A stretch of 64,000 nt of DNA from Antilocapra americana (taxonomy: Eukaryota > Chordata > Mammalia > Artiodactyla > Antilocapridae): the NCBI GenBank assembly GCA_007570785.1, contig ML660772.1, forward strand, positions 35,386,627 to 35,450,626. Reading direction: 5' to 3'. Made by a program: the position numbers and the translations under genes. Shown in pieces: positions 1-11,638 of this stretch (positions are counted from its first letter, which is position 1; each line of letters opens with the position of its first letter). Below the pieces are notes generated by a model. It searched no databases. It was not told the origin of the DNA and saw nothing but the letters and a program-made list of their open reading frames with translations.

Positions 1-300
1 TCTTGAAGCTAAAACTGACTGGCTTCCATCGTTTTAATGCACAGGCATCGTACACCTCCCCAGCCCTTTGTCTCTCTCTCCCCTTCTCTGTCCCTCCCCC
101 CCGCCATGCCCTACCCCAGCCTCTCTCTTCTTGGTCAGTACCATTCTCTTCCTTCATTTCCCCACCCCCTGCCATCCAGTCAGTCCAAGCTGTTAAGAGG
201 AGTTTGGAATGCAGACTGTTCATGAAACTGCCTCCCTCTCACCTCCCATGATTTCTCCAACCCTCCTCTGATACCAGTTGTCTAAGCCCTACAGTTCCTT

Positions 301-495
301 GGGTTTCCCTGGTGGCTCAGCTGGTAATGAATCTGCCTGCAATGCAGGAGACCTGGGTTCAATCCCTGGGTTGGGACGATCCCCTAGAGAAGGGAAAGGC
401 TACCCACTTCAGTATTCTGGCCTGGAGAATTCCATGGGTTGTATAGTGCATTGGGTCCCAAAGAGTCGAATACAACTGAGCAACTGTCACTATAA
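301..495 (+). repeat. Bov-tA SINE
   Basis: The element has the tRNA-Glu-derived head (gggtttccctggtggctcag) and the BovA body (ggcctggagaattccatggg), ending near a degraded copy of the usual gagcgactaacac tail. It is a complete or nearly complete copy in MET intron 19. A short reading frame through it is a by-product and not a gene. Confidence 0.9.
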
Positions 496-829
496 TAATT
501 CCTTACAGAATGAAATTTATCCAACTCTTCCCCCTTGTTTTTGCAAATTTGCCTCCAGACATCCTATAACCTGGCTGTCAGTTAGGGAGACCTGATCACA
601 CACTAGTAATCAGCCTCTCAGAACTTTGGTTCCTCATTCTTGAAACATCTACAGAACCGAATACATTACAGACTTGTTATAAGGATTAAATAAGACAATC
701 TGTTTTTAAAGGGCATGATGCCCACCCATGCCAAGCTCGTTTGATGACACATGCTCTTATCCTACCGCTCTAATTCGGGAGAGCGGATTAGAGAGTTCAC
801 TCTCCCGGCAGAGTTCAGTCTCAGTTCAG

Positions 830-845
830 TCTCTCCCGGGAGAGA
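830..845. repeat. 16-bp perfect palindrome within a microrepeat cluster
   Basis: tctctcccgggagaga is its own reverse complement. It lies in a short cluster (about 771-856) where agttcagtctc occurs three times. I recognise no repeat family here; it looks like local slippage or duplication. Confidence 0.6.
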
Positions 846-1037
846 GTTCAGTCTCATAAGGTTCCATGTTGCCAGCATGCAGTAGCAGCCCTCACCTGCC
901 TGGGTCAAAAGTGTCCTAACTCGTCTCGTATTGTGGATGGGCTTCCTCTCTTTGTGTAAAGCATTGTTTACAGATGCAGTCTCCTGGAGCTCAACCCCAG
1001 TCACGTCCCACTGATTTCAGTTTAACCCATGATTAAC

Positions 1038-1101
1038 ATTCAAAAACACAGTCCCCTTTCAACCTTATTCAAAAACACAAACACGGTCCCCTTTCAACCT
1101 T
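1038..1101. repeat. Short tandem duplication (29 and 35 bp units)
   Basis: Both units begin attcaaaaacaca and end gtcccctttcaacctt. The second carries about 6 extra bases (an additional aacac-like step) in the middle. This is a local tandem duplication in MET intron 19. Confidence 0.8.
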
Positions 1102-1194
1102 ATCTATCCTTCATTCCTTCATCTGCTCCACACATCAAGCAGAGTGTCCTGTTGTCCTTATGGTTCAAAAAAACATGTTTGAGTGTCTTACCCT

Positions 1195-1480
1195 TTACTG
1201 CTGGGCCCACTGCCTTCATCCAGAACACTCTTTCTGCCCTCACAATACGTGTATCTACAGAACAAACTCTCGCTCTTCCTCAGGATCCACTATACTGTTA
1301 CTTTCTTCCTGAAGCCTCTCTTAGTACCCCACTATTATCCCTTTGCCTTTTCACAACATCTGTACCTCTTTTCTATAATTGCTCTGTATTGCAGTTATTA
1401 GATCTTATTGTTCTATGTGACAGTTAATTGCATAACTAATTGCATAATTCTCTTAACCCTGTTAAATCAGCCCGAGGGCC
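1195..1480 (+). repeat. Probable L2 3'-region fragment
   Basis: Pyrimidine-rich sequence with phrases typical of the L2 3' region (actgccttcatccagaacactc, then cctgaagcctctcttagtaccc). The match is by recollection of the family and is weakly supported. Confidence 0.4.
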
Positions 1481-1527
1481 TGTGCAATAACTTGGACAGT
1501 AACCTACCTGTGCATCATCAAAGGTCA

Positions 1528-1729
1528 GCGTGTGCTAAGTCACGTTCATTGTGTCCAACTCTTTGCGACCCTATGGACTGTAGCCTGCCAGGTTCCTCTG
1601 TCCCTGGGATTCTCCAGGCAAGAATGCTGGAGTGGGTTCCCATTTCCTCCTCCAGGGGGTCTTCCCAACCCAGGGATCAAACCTGCATCTGTCTCCTGCA
1701 TCGGCAGACCAGTTCTTTACCACTGAATA
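1528..1729 (-). repeat. Bov-tA SINE, reverse orientation
   Basis: Reads as a reversed Bov-tA: gtgtccaactctttgcgacc, ggattctccaggcaagaatg, then ctttaccactga. The final gagccaccagggaagccc part, which is the 5' end of the SINE, is missing, so the copy is 5'-truncated. Confidence 0.88.
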
Positions 1730-3000
1730 GATACTTGTTAAATTGATTTAAATTCAAATGCAAATTCCAGGACTTAACACTTCATCAGAAGTGACTCAGA
1801 TTTTCAGGCTTTGAAAACTTTGAAAGGCTACAGAAGACAGCAGATTTATCTAGTACCCTGCCCCGCCTCCCACCCCACCCCCCATCCCACCCAAGGAGTT
1901 TGTTTTCTCTATTTGGATCAAGAAGTCAGTGGCCTTGAAGCTTCTTAAACTTGGGCAAAAGGAAAAAGTCATTCATGGAGATTTGTATCAGCAACTACAA
2001 TGTCTGTCTGCTTGCTTCCTTTCAGAAACATGTGCTTTAGTCTCCTTGCTGAGTTATGAGCTACACTTGCATCTTAGTTTTATGTTATCATGTCTGGGCT
2101 GTATTCTCTTTCCCCTCTAAGCTTCTTTTTCCTCCGGGCTTCATTTCTGCCCCCCTGTGCTGCTGTGTGAGAGAACTGATTTCCTGGGTCCTCTGCCCGG
2201 GGGGTGACCCACACGTTGACTTACTCTCATTGTGTCATTCTCACCTTGGCACATGCCCAGGGTGAGATAACATGCATGACCTGATCTATTCCAAGGAGAG
2301 TGCTCTAAATCAAGAAACTGCATATTTAGTGAAGTTTAGTAGACCTAGCAAAACCCAAGAGTCATGAACTCTTAAATGTTTATCCCTGTGTGAATTCAGA
2401 TTTATTGAGGAATTTTTAGCAAATCAGTCAACCTCTCTGTGTCCTTGTGATCATCTTATAAAGTACTGTTACAGCTGTTTTATATTAATTTCCTCCTTTA
2501 ACATTTTCAAAATATAGTTATTTTATTGAAATTCGTTTTCATTCAAGAGCCTTGATGCTGAGCAGTCTTATTCTGATTTTTAATATAGATTTTTACTTTT
2601 ACTGACTTAGACCTTTTAACATTAACTTTTAGATATGGTTACATTTCTTAGGGAGTGTTTCCATTCATTTGGAACTCATTTAAATTTTGGAAGCCTTGTC
2701 TTTTTTTTTTTAACTAATAATCCAAAATTGTAATGAAACCATGGAGTAAAGAAAGAGAGAAACATGCTAATGTTTTGATTCTATAGGAAAGAACTTGGAA
2801 AATGCACTGTGCTAACTACTGATGAAATTGTAATCATCATGTGGACTTCAGGCATCCTTTTTGAAAACTTTACATTTACTTGTAATCTAAATTTTAATTC
2901 TGGTTTAAACAAGTCATAAACATAGGTAACTAATCATCTTTAAGGAAAACTTTGCCTAAAACAGCAATCGTATTGAATACTAAGCCAAGTTTTGTTATGA

Positions 3001-3317
<317 letters not shown>

Positions 3318-3528
3318 GTATGAAGTGATGCTGAAATGCTGGCACCCTAAAGCTGAACTGCGCCCATCCTTTTCTGAACTGGTCTCCAGGATATCTGCGA
3401 TATTCTCTACTTTCATTGGGGAGCACTATGTCCATGTGAATGCTACTTACGTGAACGTCAAATGTGTCGCTCCGTATCCTTCTCTGTTGTCATCACAAGA
3501 TAGTGTCAATAGCGAAGGGGACACATGA
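3318..3528 (+). CDS. MET: MET receptor tyrosine kinase, exon 21 coding part (end of kinase and C-terminal tail)
   Basis: The exon completes the kinase with subdomain XI ([19 protein letters not shown]). It then encodes the C-terminal tail with the two-tyrosine docking site, read as [11 protein letters not shown], which in MET recruits GAB1, GRB2, SHC, PI3K and other SH2 proteins when phosphorylated. Translation ends at TGA 3526-3528 after [12 protein letters not shown]. The human protein, as I recall it, continues about nine residues past the equivalent Asp-Thr (RPASFWETS). Here the next codon is TGA where human has CGA, and a diverged remnant of the human-type ending (tctccttctgagaaacatca) persists just downstream. 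The docking site is intact, so core signalling should be kept. Confidence 0.96.
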
Positions 3529-5560
3529 TGGATGGAGGCACCTGTGCCATCGAGTCTCCTTCTGAGAAACATCACTGAACTGCCTGAACAACAGTCCACC
3601 CTTCGGCCAACATTCTTTTCACTGCCTGGCCACTGAAAGGCCACCGGGTATTTTTTGCTTTTGCCAAGATTGCACTATTATAGGACCTTATATTGTTATT
3701 AAAATGACTGGATTCTACAGAATTTCTCATCTGACAAAGCATCAGAGCAAGCAGCTTGGTCTCACAGACCAGTGACCAATAGCAATCCTGCAGCTGTGAT
3801 AATGCTTCTGTCACATTCAGGCCAAAACCCAAATGCTGAGTTGAAATTTTTAAAAATCAAGATCCCACTTGATTTCTTATGGGGAACTGAAGCAATGCAT
3901 TTTGAGGGCTTCTTAATGAGAGAAAATTCAAATGAAATGGTAATGTCTCAACTGGGCATGGCAGCCCTGGGACCAAACCACTCATTTAGAATTAAAATGT
4001 TTCAAAGAACTTATGTGTTGTATAAAAAACACATTTTTTTTTTACTGATGTTGTCATTTGCCCATTAGGTAAACATTCCCTTTTAAATTTTTGTCTACGC
4101 ATTCCTTTTATTGGAGAACTATCCATAGACAATACAGTCAACATTTCAAAACAGCAAGACATGAAATATGTTTATAAATTTATAGGAATATTTATATATT
4201 GTACATAAACAACATTAAGGTTTTCATAAAATAGCTTAGTCACAGTGAAATATTTGCCATCTAAAAATCAACTGTTTAAGAATGATACTTTTCTAATCTG
4301 GATGTGGACATTTAGAAGTTTTGTCTTCTTTTTTTTAATGACAACTCTGAAAATAAAACAAGTAATTTGTGATGACAGTTGTTTTTAAAGGTAACTCAGC
4401 ATGTTTTTAAAGCAGAATACCTCTGACTAAAAGCATTATTGGTTCCAATCATGGCTCATATGTAGAGCCTTGGAAAGAATCAATGGACTGGAAATATCAG
4501 CTTCTGTCAGGTGGCAGCTTTCCACCCCACAAACAATTGGAAACAATCAAATCAGGGGGAATCCAGTTTTATATTAGAACATTATGTGTTAATTAAGCAA
4601 AACATATTTTAGGGAAAAAAATATGTTGATTGAAAGTTCTGACCATTTCGCCTGGATGAACAGTTACTCTGGTCAGTACTTTTGTGGTGTTTTGTTCTGT
4701 GGGATTTTGTGCTTACTACTGTATAATGCATGTGGCACAGGATACTCAAACTGGTTTTGTTGATGTAAACATTTAAAATATTATATTTTTATAAAAAGGT
4801 TTATTTTTAATGATGTGATAAAACTTTTGTTAGGCCACAAAAATACTGCACTGTGAACATTTCAGAAAAGGTATGTCGAACTTGGATTAATAACAGCATG
4901 GTTTTAAATGGCTGTGAATAAGTGATAAGGAAATGTACTGACTGCCAGAACTCCCCACCCTCATTACATCACCAGGACTTGAAGCCAAGGGTTAACACAG
5001 CAAGCTAAAAAGAGGGTGTGTTTATAGTAGAACTGAGCTAAAACCCTATAGTAGAGTTGAGCTCTTCTTGTGAGACAGTGATTACAACTGAAAGTTCTTT
5101 GACAGTGGTAGAACTTACCAGAAGACCCAAGGAATTGTACTGCAGATATTCCAATTCAAATATTATTATTTCAGAAGTGTATAGAATGATACTAATTACA
5201 GAATATTGTAAATAATGGATGAGGAAGAAAAAAATCTGCTCTACAGAAAAAAAAAACTGTTCCTACTAATGTCAGGAGAATGAATACATCAAGAATAGAG
5301 CTTATGGAAACAACTCATCAACAAGACTGCACACCTGTATATATGCTTGAGAAAGCTACAATGTGAAAGTCATGTTTGCTATTTATAAACGTGTCCTTAG
5401 GTTAATATGTCTGGACAGACTGTGGGAGTTAAGTGATTCTTCTAAGAACTAGATACTTGTCACTGCCTATACCTGCAGTTGAGCTGAATGGTACTTTGTA
5501 TGTTAATAGTTTTTGTTCTGATAAATCATACAATTAAAGTGATGTATCCTCTTGTATACT
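3529..5560 (+). other. MET: MET 3' untranslated region
   Basis: Follows the stop codon without interruption to the poly(A) signal at 5533-5538, about 2.0 kb, close to the human 3' UTR length as I recall it. It has no SINE or LINE insertion, unlike the flanking DNA, which fits a conserved transcript. Seed matches seen by eye include cactgcc at 3620-3626 and 5461-5467 (miR-34 type) and acattcc at 4073-4079 (miR-1/206 type). MET is an established target of these microRNAs, but the activity of these sites is inferred. The cleavage point is approximate. Confidence 0.85.
5533..5538 (+). terminator. MET: MET poly(A) signal (ATTAAA)
   Basis: attaaa is followed by a GT-rich stretch (gttggttattgctagtcgtg), the usual arrangement of signal, cleavage site and downstream element. 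Repeat-rich intergenic sequence follows. A weaker aataaa near 4352 could serve as an alternative proximal signal. Confidence 0.75.
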
Positions 5561-6849
5561 GAAAGTTGGTTATTGCTAGTCGTGCTTGATCACCGGCCTA
5601 CAGGGGAAGCCTAAGATTCATTTCACCTGGCTACATCAAGTCATCCCTTAGAAGAGTGTTGTTAGTCAAGTTAATGCATCCCTACCGAAAAGAATTTGCA
5701 TTCCTGAGTTTTAGGAAGTCTCTGCCTTTCTAAATGGTGTTTCCCCTGACCTGCCGCATTACCTAGCATTTCCCTAACAGTCTTTCAGCTGCCAGAACCC
5801 CTGGCCCCTACTTCAGCTTCATGCTCTTCTCCAGCAAGGTGCATCCTTGTACTAGAAGATATGACAATGGAACTGCATCCTGCAGTTGCCACAGAGATAC
5901 CCAGGTGGGTTTTGGAGGAGAGAGAACTTCTTACCCCCTATAAAACCTCACTTTTCATCAAGGACTCCCACTCTTCAGGTGTCCCCAGGGACTAGCGAAA
6001 TGATCTTCAGGTTATATCCATGAATATTGTTGTAATGGTAAAGGAATTCAGAAGTGAAATTTCAGTCATTTAAGTCTTGAGCAGTCTGATTTTAAAAAAA
6101 AAAAAAAAAGTCCAGGTTTAAACCAATGCCTACAAAGTGTGGTGGGGGCTGATTCTTTAATGAGAGAATTTAATGCCCAAACCCAGTCAGACTCCTTCTC
6201 TGCCAAGAGATGCATTTCCATAGGACGTTGTCAGACCGCATACCCTGGAAAGAGAACTTGTCATCCTTACATCCGAAGTATCTGGCACTTAGCAAATCTT
6301 CAAACAATTGCTCAACTGAAACAGGATTTTCTTGTCCTCAGTCAGTCACTTTAAGCCACCACAGATAACAGAGTTGCGTATGCAACTCCCGTGATGTTTG
6401 GTGAATCACCTACATGGGTGTTGGAAGGGAATCTTTCTAGGGAGAGAGGGATAAAAAGGTATCTCTTTGCAGAGTTTTGCTGGGTGCTCTGAATTTTTAA
6501 TTATCATAAGATTTTTTTATTCCACAGTGTAGGCATCAATTATGTTTTTGCTCTCTGACCTACACAAGAGAGATTGCCTCCTTACAGAGATATGTTGAAG
6601 AGATAGAAAACCTGTACAAGCACATTAAATGTTTAATTGCTGTCATCTTGCTTTGTTAATTTACCCAGTTAAGGAAAAAAGTAACATGTAAAAGAAATTA
6701 ATTTTTAATTCATTTAAATATTAAGTGAGCATCTACATATATCAGGCATTATACTAGGTAATGGGAATACAAATCAATACTCTCCCACCCCAAGAAATTT
6801 AATCAAACAGACGATATTACACAGTTAGTGAATATTAGAATTGCATTTT
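5561..6849. other. Intergenic DNA downstream of MET, no gene seen
   Basis: No recognisable repeat body or coding region, apart from a 16-bp A run near 6094-6109. A 71-codon frame at 6139-6354 has no recognisable motif. It could contain diverged old repeats that I cannot identify by eye. Confidence 0.6.
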
Positions 6850-7175
6850 CTTAGATCTGTACACCATCTTGAAGAGGCTTCATAGTCTATAACTAAGCGT
6901 TTGTAGCTTTTAACCCCTTGGCCTATTTCTCTCACCATCTTATCCCCTCTGGCTATCACCAATATGTTTTCTGTATCCATGAGCATTTTTTGTGGGGTTA
7001 TCTTGTGATTTGGTTTTGGGTGTTTTGATGGATTGTTCCTTTTAGATTGCACATGTAAGTGAGATCCGATGGTCTCTAGGTGTCTGACTTATTTTACTTA
7101 GCACAATGTCATCAAGGTCCATACAGGTTGTAGCAAATGGAAGGATTTCCTTCTCTTTATGGCTAAATTTTATAT

Positions 7176-7385
7176 GGGCTTCCCTGGTGACTCAAATGGT
7201 AAAGAATCTGCCTGCAATGCAGGAGACCCGGGTTCAGTCCCTTGGTCTTGAAGACTCCCTGGAAAAGGAAATGGCGACCCACTCCAGTCTTCTTGCCTGG
7301 AGAATTCCATGGACAGAGGAGCCTGGCAGGCTGAAGTTCATAAGTCACAAAGCATCAAACATGACTGAGTGACTAACATGTAACA

Positions 7386-7387
<2 letters not shown>
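7176..7387 (+). repeat. Bov-tA SINE inside the antisense L1
   Basis: Full head (gggcttccctggtgactcaa) and body (cttgcctggagaattccatg), ending tgagtgactaacatg. It splits the older L1. The 3' end abuts the TA microsatellite, which probably grew from the SINE tail or target. Confidence 0.9.

Positions 7388-7388
<1 letters not shown>

Positions 7389-7432
<44 letters not shown>
7389..7432. repeat. (TA)22 microsatellite
   Basis: An uninterrupted 44-bp TA dinucleotide tract directly after the Bov-tA tail. Perfect tracts of this length are usually length-variable. Confidence 0.97.
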
Positions 7433-7438
<6 letters not shown>

Positions 7439-8539
7439 TTTGTCCATTCATCCCACCAATAGATATTTAGATTATTTGCATGTCTTGGCTATTATAAATA
7501 ATGCTGCAATGAACATGAGAGTGCATATATCTTTCTTGAGTTAGAATTTTCTTCAGAAAAATGTCCAAAAGTAGAGTTGTTGGATTGTATACTAGTTTTA
7601 TCTTTTTAATTTCTTTTAGGAACTCCCATACTATTCTCTGTAGTGGCTGCATCAATTTACATTCCCAGTAGGGCACAAGGTTCCTTGTTCTCCACATCTT
7701 ATCAGCATTTGTTTTCTCTTGCCTTTTCCCCCTCTTGTCTTTTTGATAAATAGCCATCCTAACAGATGTGAGCTGACGTGTCATTGGGGTTTTGATTTGC
7801 ATTTCCCTGATGACTGGTGATGTTGAGCATATTTTCATGTATGTGTTGACCATCTATATATCATCTTTGGAAAAATGTCTATTTAGATATTCTGCCTAAT
7901 TTTTAATTGGATTGTTATTTTGCAGAGTTTTGTGAGTTCTTTATATATTTTGGACTTGCAGATATTTTCCCCCTTTCAGTAGTTTGACTTTCCCTTTTGT
8001 TGATGGTGTCCTTTGCTGTGCAGAAGCTTTTAAACTTTATATAGTCCCACTTGTTTATTTTTGCTTTTGTTGCCTTTGTTTTTGGTGTCAGACTCAAACA
8101 GTTATTACCAAGATTTACGTCAAGGAGCTTACTACCTTTGTTTTCTTCTAGGAGTTTTATGTTTTCAGGTCTTACATTCAAGTCTTTAATCCATTTTGAG
8201 TTGACTTATTTGAATGGTATAACATAGTGGTCCAGTTTCATTCTTTTGTATCTGTCTGTCCAGTTTTCCCAACACCATTTATTGAGAAGATTGTCCCTTC
8301 TCCACAAATACTCTGGTGCCTTTGTTGAAAATTAACCAACCACGTATGTGTGGGTTTATTTCTGGGATTTCTTGTTCCATTCCGTTGATCTATGTGTCTA
8401 GTTTTAATGCCAATACCATATTGCTTGGATTACTATAGCTTTGTAAAATAGTTTGAAATCAGGGAGGGCATCACAGATTAAACATACCAAGTGAAGCTTC
8501 TTCGTAAAGCAAAAAGATCAAGCTCTGACTTATTTTGAG

Positions 8540-8690
8540 AAAATACTGAACCTCTGTCAATCTAAACTTCTTCATCTGTCACGTAGGTTAATCCTACTTA
8601 CTGTGTAAGTTGTATAAGGACTGAAAATAGTGTGTAAAGTTCACCTAGATACCGTAGTTGCTCGGTAATTGTGATATTATTATTATCTTC
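8540..8690 (+). repeat. MIR SINE fragment
   Basis: Degraded MIR pattern: tgaacctctgtcaatctaaacttcttcatctgt, then ataaggactgaaaatagtgtgtaaagt and ttattattatc at the end. Core-like order is kept, but divergence is high. Confidence 0.6.
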
Positions 8691-11092
8691 AGTAAAAGCC
8701 CATGTAAATGTAGCCTGTAGTGGATGAAAGGGAAATTAAGCCTGAAAGAACCTTATAAATGCTTAAATACAAATTCTTACTCCATTCATCACCTCATACC
8801 AGTTTTATATAGTAGAAATAAAGCTGTGGTTCTGCCTCGTCCTTGAGTATTGATCCTGAAGTACAGGTGGGGTTGAGAAGCGTGACAAAACAGTGACAGG
8901 ATGGTGGCATCTTTCCTCTTAGTACAATTCACCCAAAGACTGTCTCTGTTCCTTCTTGTTTCTCCAGACTCTCTACTATTTCTTTAATTACTTCTTCAAT
9001 GACTAGTTTCCTTTTTTTTTATTTGGCCTTCAGACCTAGAATTAACAACAAACTTGGATTAAAAACAACCTGTCTAAATTACAGGAAGGTTGCAGGAAGG
9101 CACAAGTTGCAGGAATCCCAATTCTCAGTATTCATGTACAGAGAGCATGACTGTTCCTTATTTTGCTCAAATGGATGGTTAATGATTATTCAGACTCAGG
9201 AAAAGTAGACTACGTGCAGCATTGTTATATGGTGTTTTATGTTATGTGGGGTGTGTTTGGAAGATAAGGAATACTTCAGTAATATTCTAATCCATCTGGA
9301 TGACTAGACATGCCTGGCTGACTACACAGACTACACACACTCCTGTGGTGCTTTAGACAGTTTCAGGAGGTAGGTATGCAGACACTATGCCCCAAAGGAA
9401 GAAATGCTTACTGCTTTTAATTCCATAAAGTGTTTTTCCATTTCATACTTGACATTTTTCTTCAAGACTATCTCAATTCCCTATCTATCAAAAATTGGAA
9501 ATAACTTCAGTCATAAGCCAGTGAAATATTTCAGTTGGTGAATTGAAGGTAATAAAACAGAGGCTTGCCCAAACTGTCCTTTGTTGTAAATTACACCAGA
9601 GGTCTAGATTACGTCAGCCAAAGGTATTGATCACAATGCTGAGAGGTTTATAACTACTATTGACTTACCATGTGACCCTGGAGCAGAAATCTAGGAAAAT
9701 TGCAAAAGCATATCTACAATAATGAAAAGTCCATCATTAATAGAACTTACTATCCTGTCATCCAACTAGTACTGTGTTGGCTTCAAGGCAAATATTTAAC
9801 TAATGCTAAAAACAGAAAGTACTTTTGTGTTCACCCTTCTTTCCATTGCATGCTTCTGAGCTATTCTGATAAACATGTTTTCCTTCGTATCAATGAAATT
9901 ATAGATTTATTAAAAATACTTATATGAATTAGTCTGTTCCTTAGTTCCATATAAAATTAGTGCCAGACGTCCAAATAGCTTCTAATCCTTTTTTTATTAT
10001 TATTTTTTTTTAATGAAGAGCTAGTTCCCCGGATAGATCAATTTAGAATAGGGCTCAAGTCCCATTCTTCTGGGCAGTTAAACCCTACCCAGTTAAGCAT
10101 TCTGAAAGCTAGTTAGCATTAAAAAAAAATCAACTGAGATGAAAACGGCCATATTTAGGATATATAAATGGAAAATTTTAATTTAAGTAAAGTACTAATT
10201 TAACACTATTTTGAAGCACTGGTCCCAGATGACAGTGATAATTGTTTATCCTTTCTTGAAAAGAAGCCCTTTGTCTTTATGTATTTACCCTTTCACTGTC
10301 ACATGCATATGTTATTTTCACCACACGAGTTCCAGGCTGGCAGAAACGTCCACTAATCCTTAGACCTCTGGACTGGAACGACAAAAATGCATAAAATCTT
10401 ACCAGGCTAAAAGAGATCAACTTTAAAAAATCTTTGGAATCCAAACATGTCAGAACTGTTTTTCACTGACTCCCCAAACCATTTGTGTTCCCCACTATGG
10501 TCCATGGCATCTAATGTCTGTTCCTACTTTTATTGGGCAGCCTAGAATTTTTAAACACTCTATTTCATCTCATTTTCCTTTACCTTTCTTGGTTGCTTAT
10601 ACTTTCCACAGTTGTTTTATGAGTTTTCTTTCTGTTCCTAATTCTGGAAGTGTTGGAAAGGGGTAACAGACAGACTACTGTCTGCAACCCAAGCGGTCAC
10701 TTTGACATTTGCCACTGTGTTCCAGTGGCATCTGCTCTTTCCATTACAGTCAAACTGGGCCTCCCGCTCCATGAAACTGTAGCTCAGTAACCACCATATG
10801 CATCAGTGGCAACAATTCTTGTGAACAAGGAATTCAAATGCAGAACCCTTGTGAAATCTTGCTCCACACTGCTAATGTCAGGCAGACGATCACCTTTATT
10901 GAAGTATCAACAAAGAAAAATTATAGAGGAACCAAAATATCTTGTTGGGATACTTTTGAAAAGCTGTTTCTGATTTTTTGTTAGACTATGAGAATTAAAC
11001 ATAAGAATTTTGAACTAGCTTCAGTGGTAGCCAAAAGATCTATGGAAATACATGGGTAAAGCAAAAAATCACTATCAAAAAGATACTATAAA
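8691..11092. other. Intergenic DNA, no gene seen
   Basis: About 2.4 kb of AT-rich sequence with no repeat family that I recognise. Reading frames of 69-75 codons (8999-9208, 9700-9927) show no motif or codon pattern suggesting a gene. Confidence 0.55.
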
Positions 11093-11104
11093 AACATGTT
11101 TCAG

Positions 11105-11626
11105 CTTATACACAATGGAATATTACTCAGCTATTAAAAAGAATGCATTCGAATCCATTCTAATGAGGTAGATGAAACTGGAGCCTATTATACAGAGCAA
11201 AGTAAGTCAGAAATAAAAACACCAATACAGTATATTAACACATATATATGGAATTTAGAAAGATGGTAACAATGACCCTATATGCAAGATAGCAAAAGAG
11301 ACACAAATATAAAGAACAGACTTTTGGATTCTGTGGGAGAAGGCAAGGGTGGGATAATTTGAGAGAATAGCATTGAAACATGCATATTACCATATGTGAA
11401 ACAGATCACCAGTCCAGGTTCAATGCATGAGGCAGGGTGCTCAGGGCTGGTGCACTGGGATGACCCTGAGGGATGGGATGGGGAGGGAGGTGGGAGGGGG
11501 GGTTCAAGATAGGGAACACATGTACACCCATGGCTAATTCATGTCAATGTATGGCAAAAACCACTACAATATTATAAAGTAATTAGCCTCCAATTAAAAT
11601 AAACAAATTATTTTATCAAAAAAAAT
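11105..11626 (+). mobile_element. 5'-truncated bovine-type L1 with TSD
   Basis: Contains the end of ORF2 (tacacaatggaatattactcag) and the bovine-type L1 3' UTR with its G-rich segment (gggatggggagggaggtggg), ending in an A-rich tail. It is flanked by the 12-bp direct repeat aacatgtttcag at 11093-11104 and 11627-11638, the hallmark of L1 retrotransposition. The copy is severely 5'-truncated, about 520 bp. Confidence 0.93.
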
Positions 11627-11638
11627 AACATGTTTCAG

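Larger units (their letters stand above)
6850..8468 (-). repeat. Old L1 LINE 3' half, antisense, with nested SINE
   Basis: The minus strand shows the end of L1 ORF2. One segment resembles the phrase containing EMQIKTPMTR (7467-7853) and another contains KATKAKINKWDYIKFKSFCTAKDT (7915-8181). The plus strand carries the reverse of the L1 3' UTR (tctgacttattttacttagc). Frames are broken by stops. A Bov-tA SINE and a TA microsatellite interrupt it at 7176-7432. It is an old copy, predating the ruminant-specific SINEs. Confidence 0.88.

Noticed and set aside
301..380. tRNA-like A/B box sequence
   Set aside because: It is the tRNA-Glu-derived head of a Bov-tA SINE; the same holds for the other SINEs, and no intact cloverleaf tRNA gene is present.
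278..595. 105-codon + strand frame
   Set aside because: It runs through the Bov-tA SINE at 301-495, and the sequence is translated repeat.
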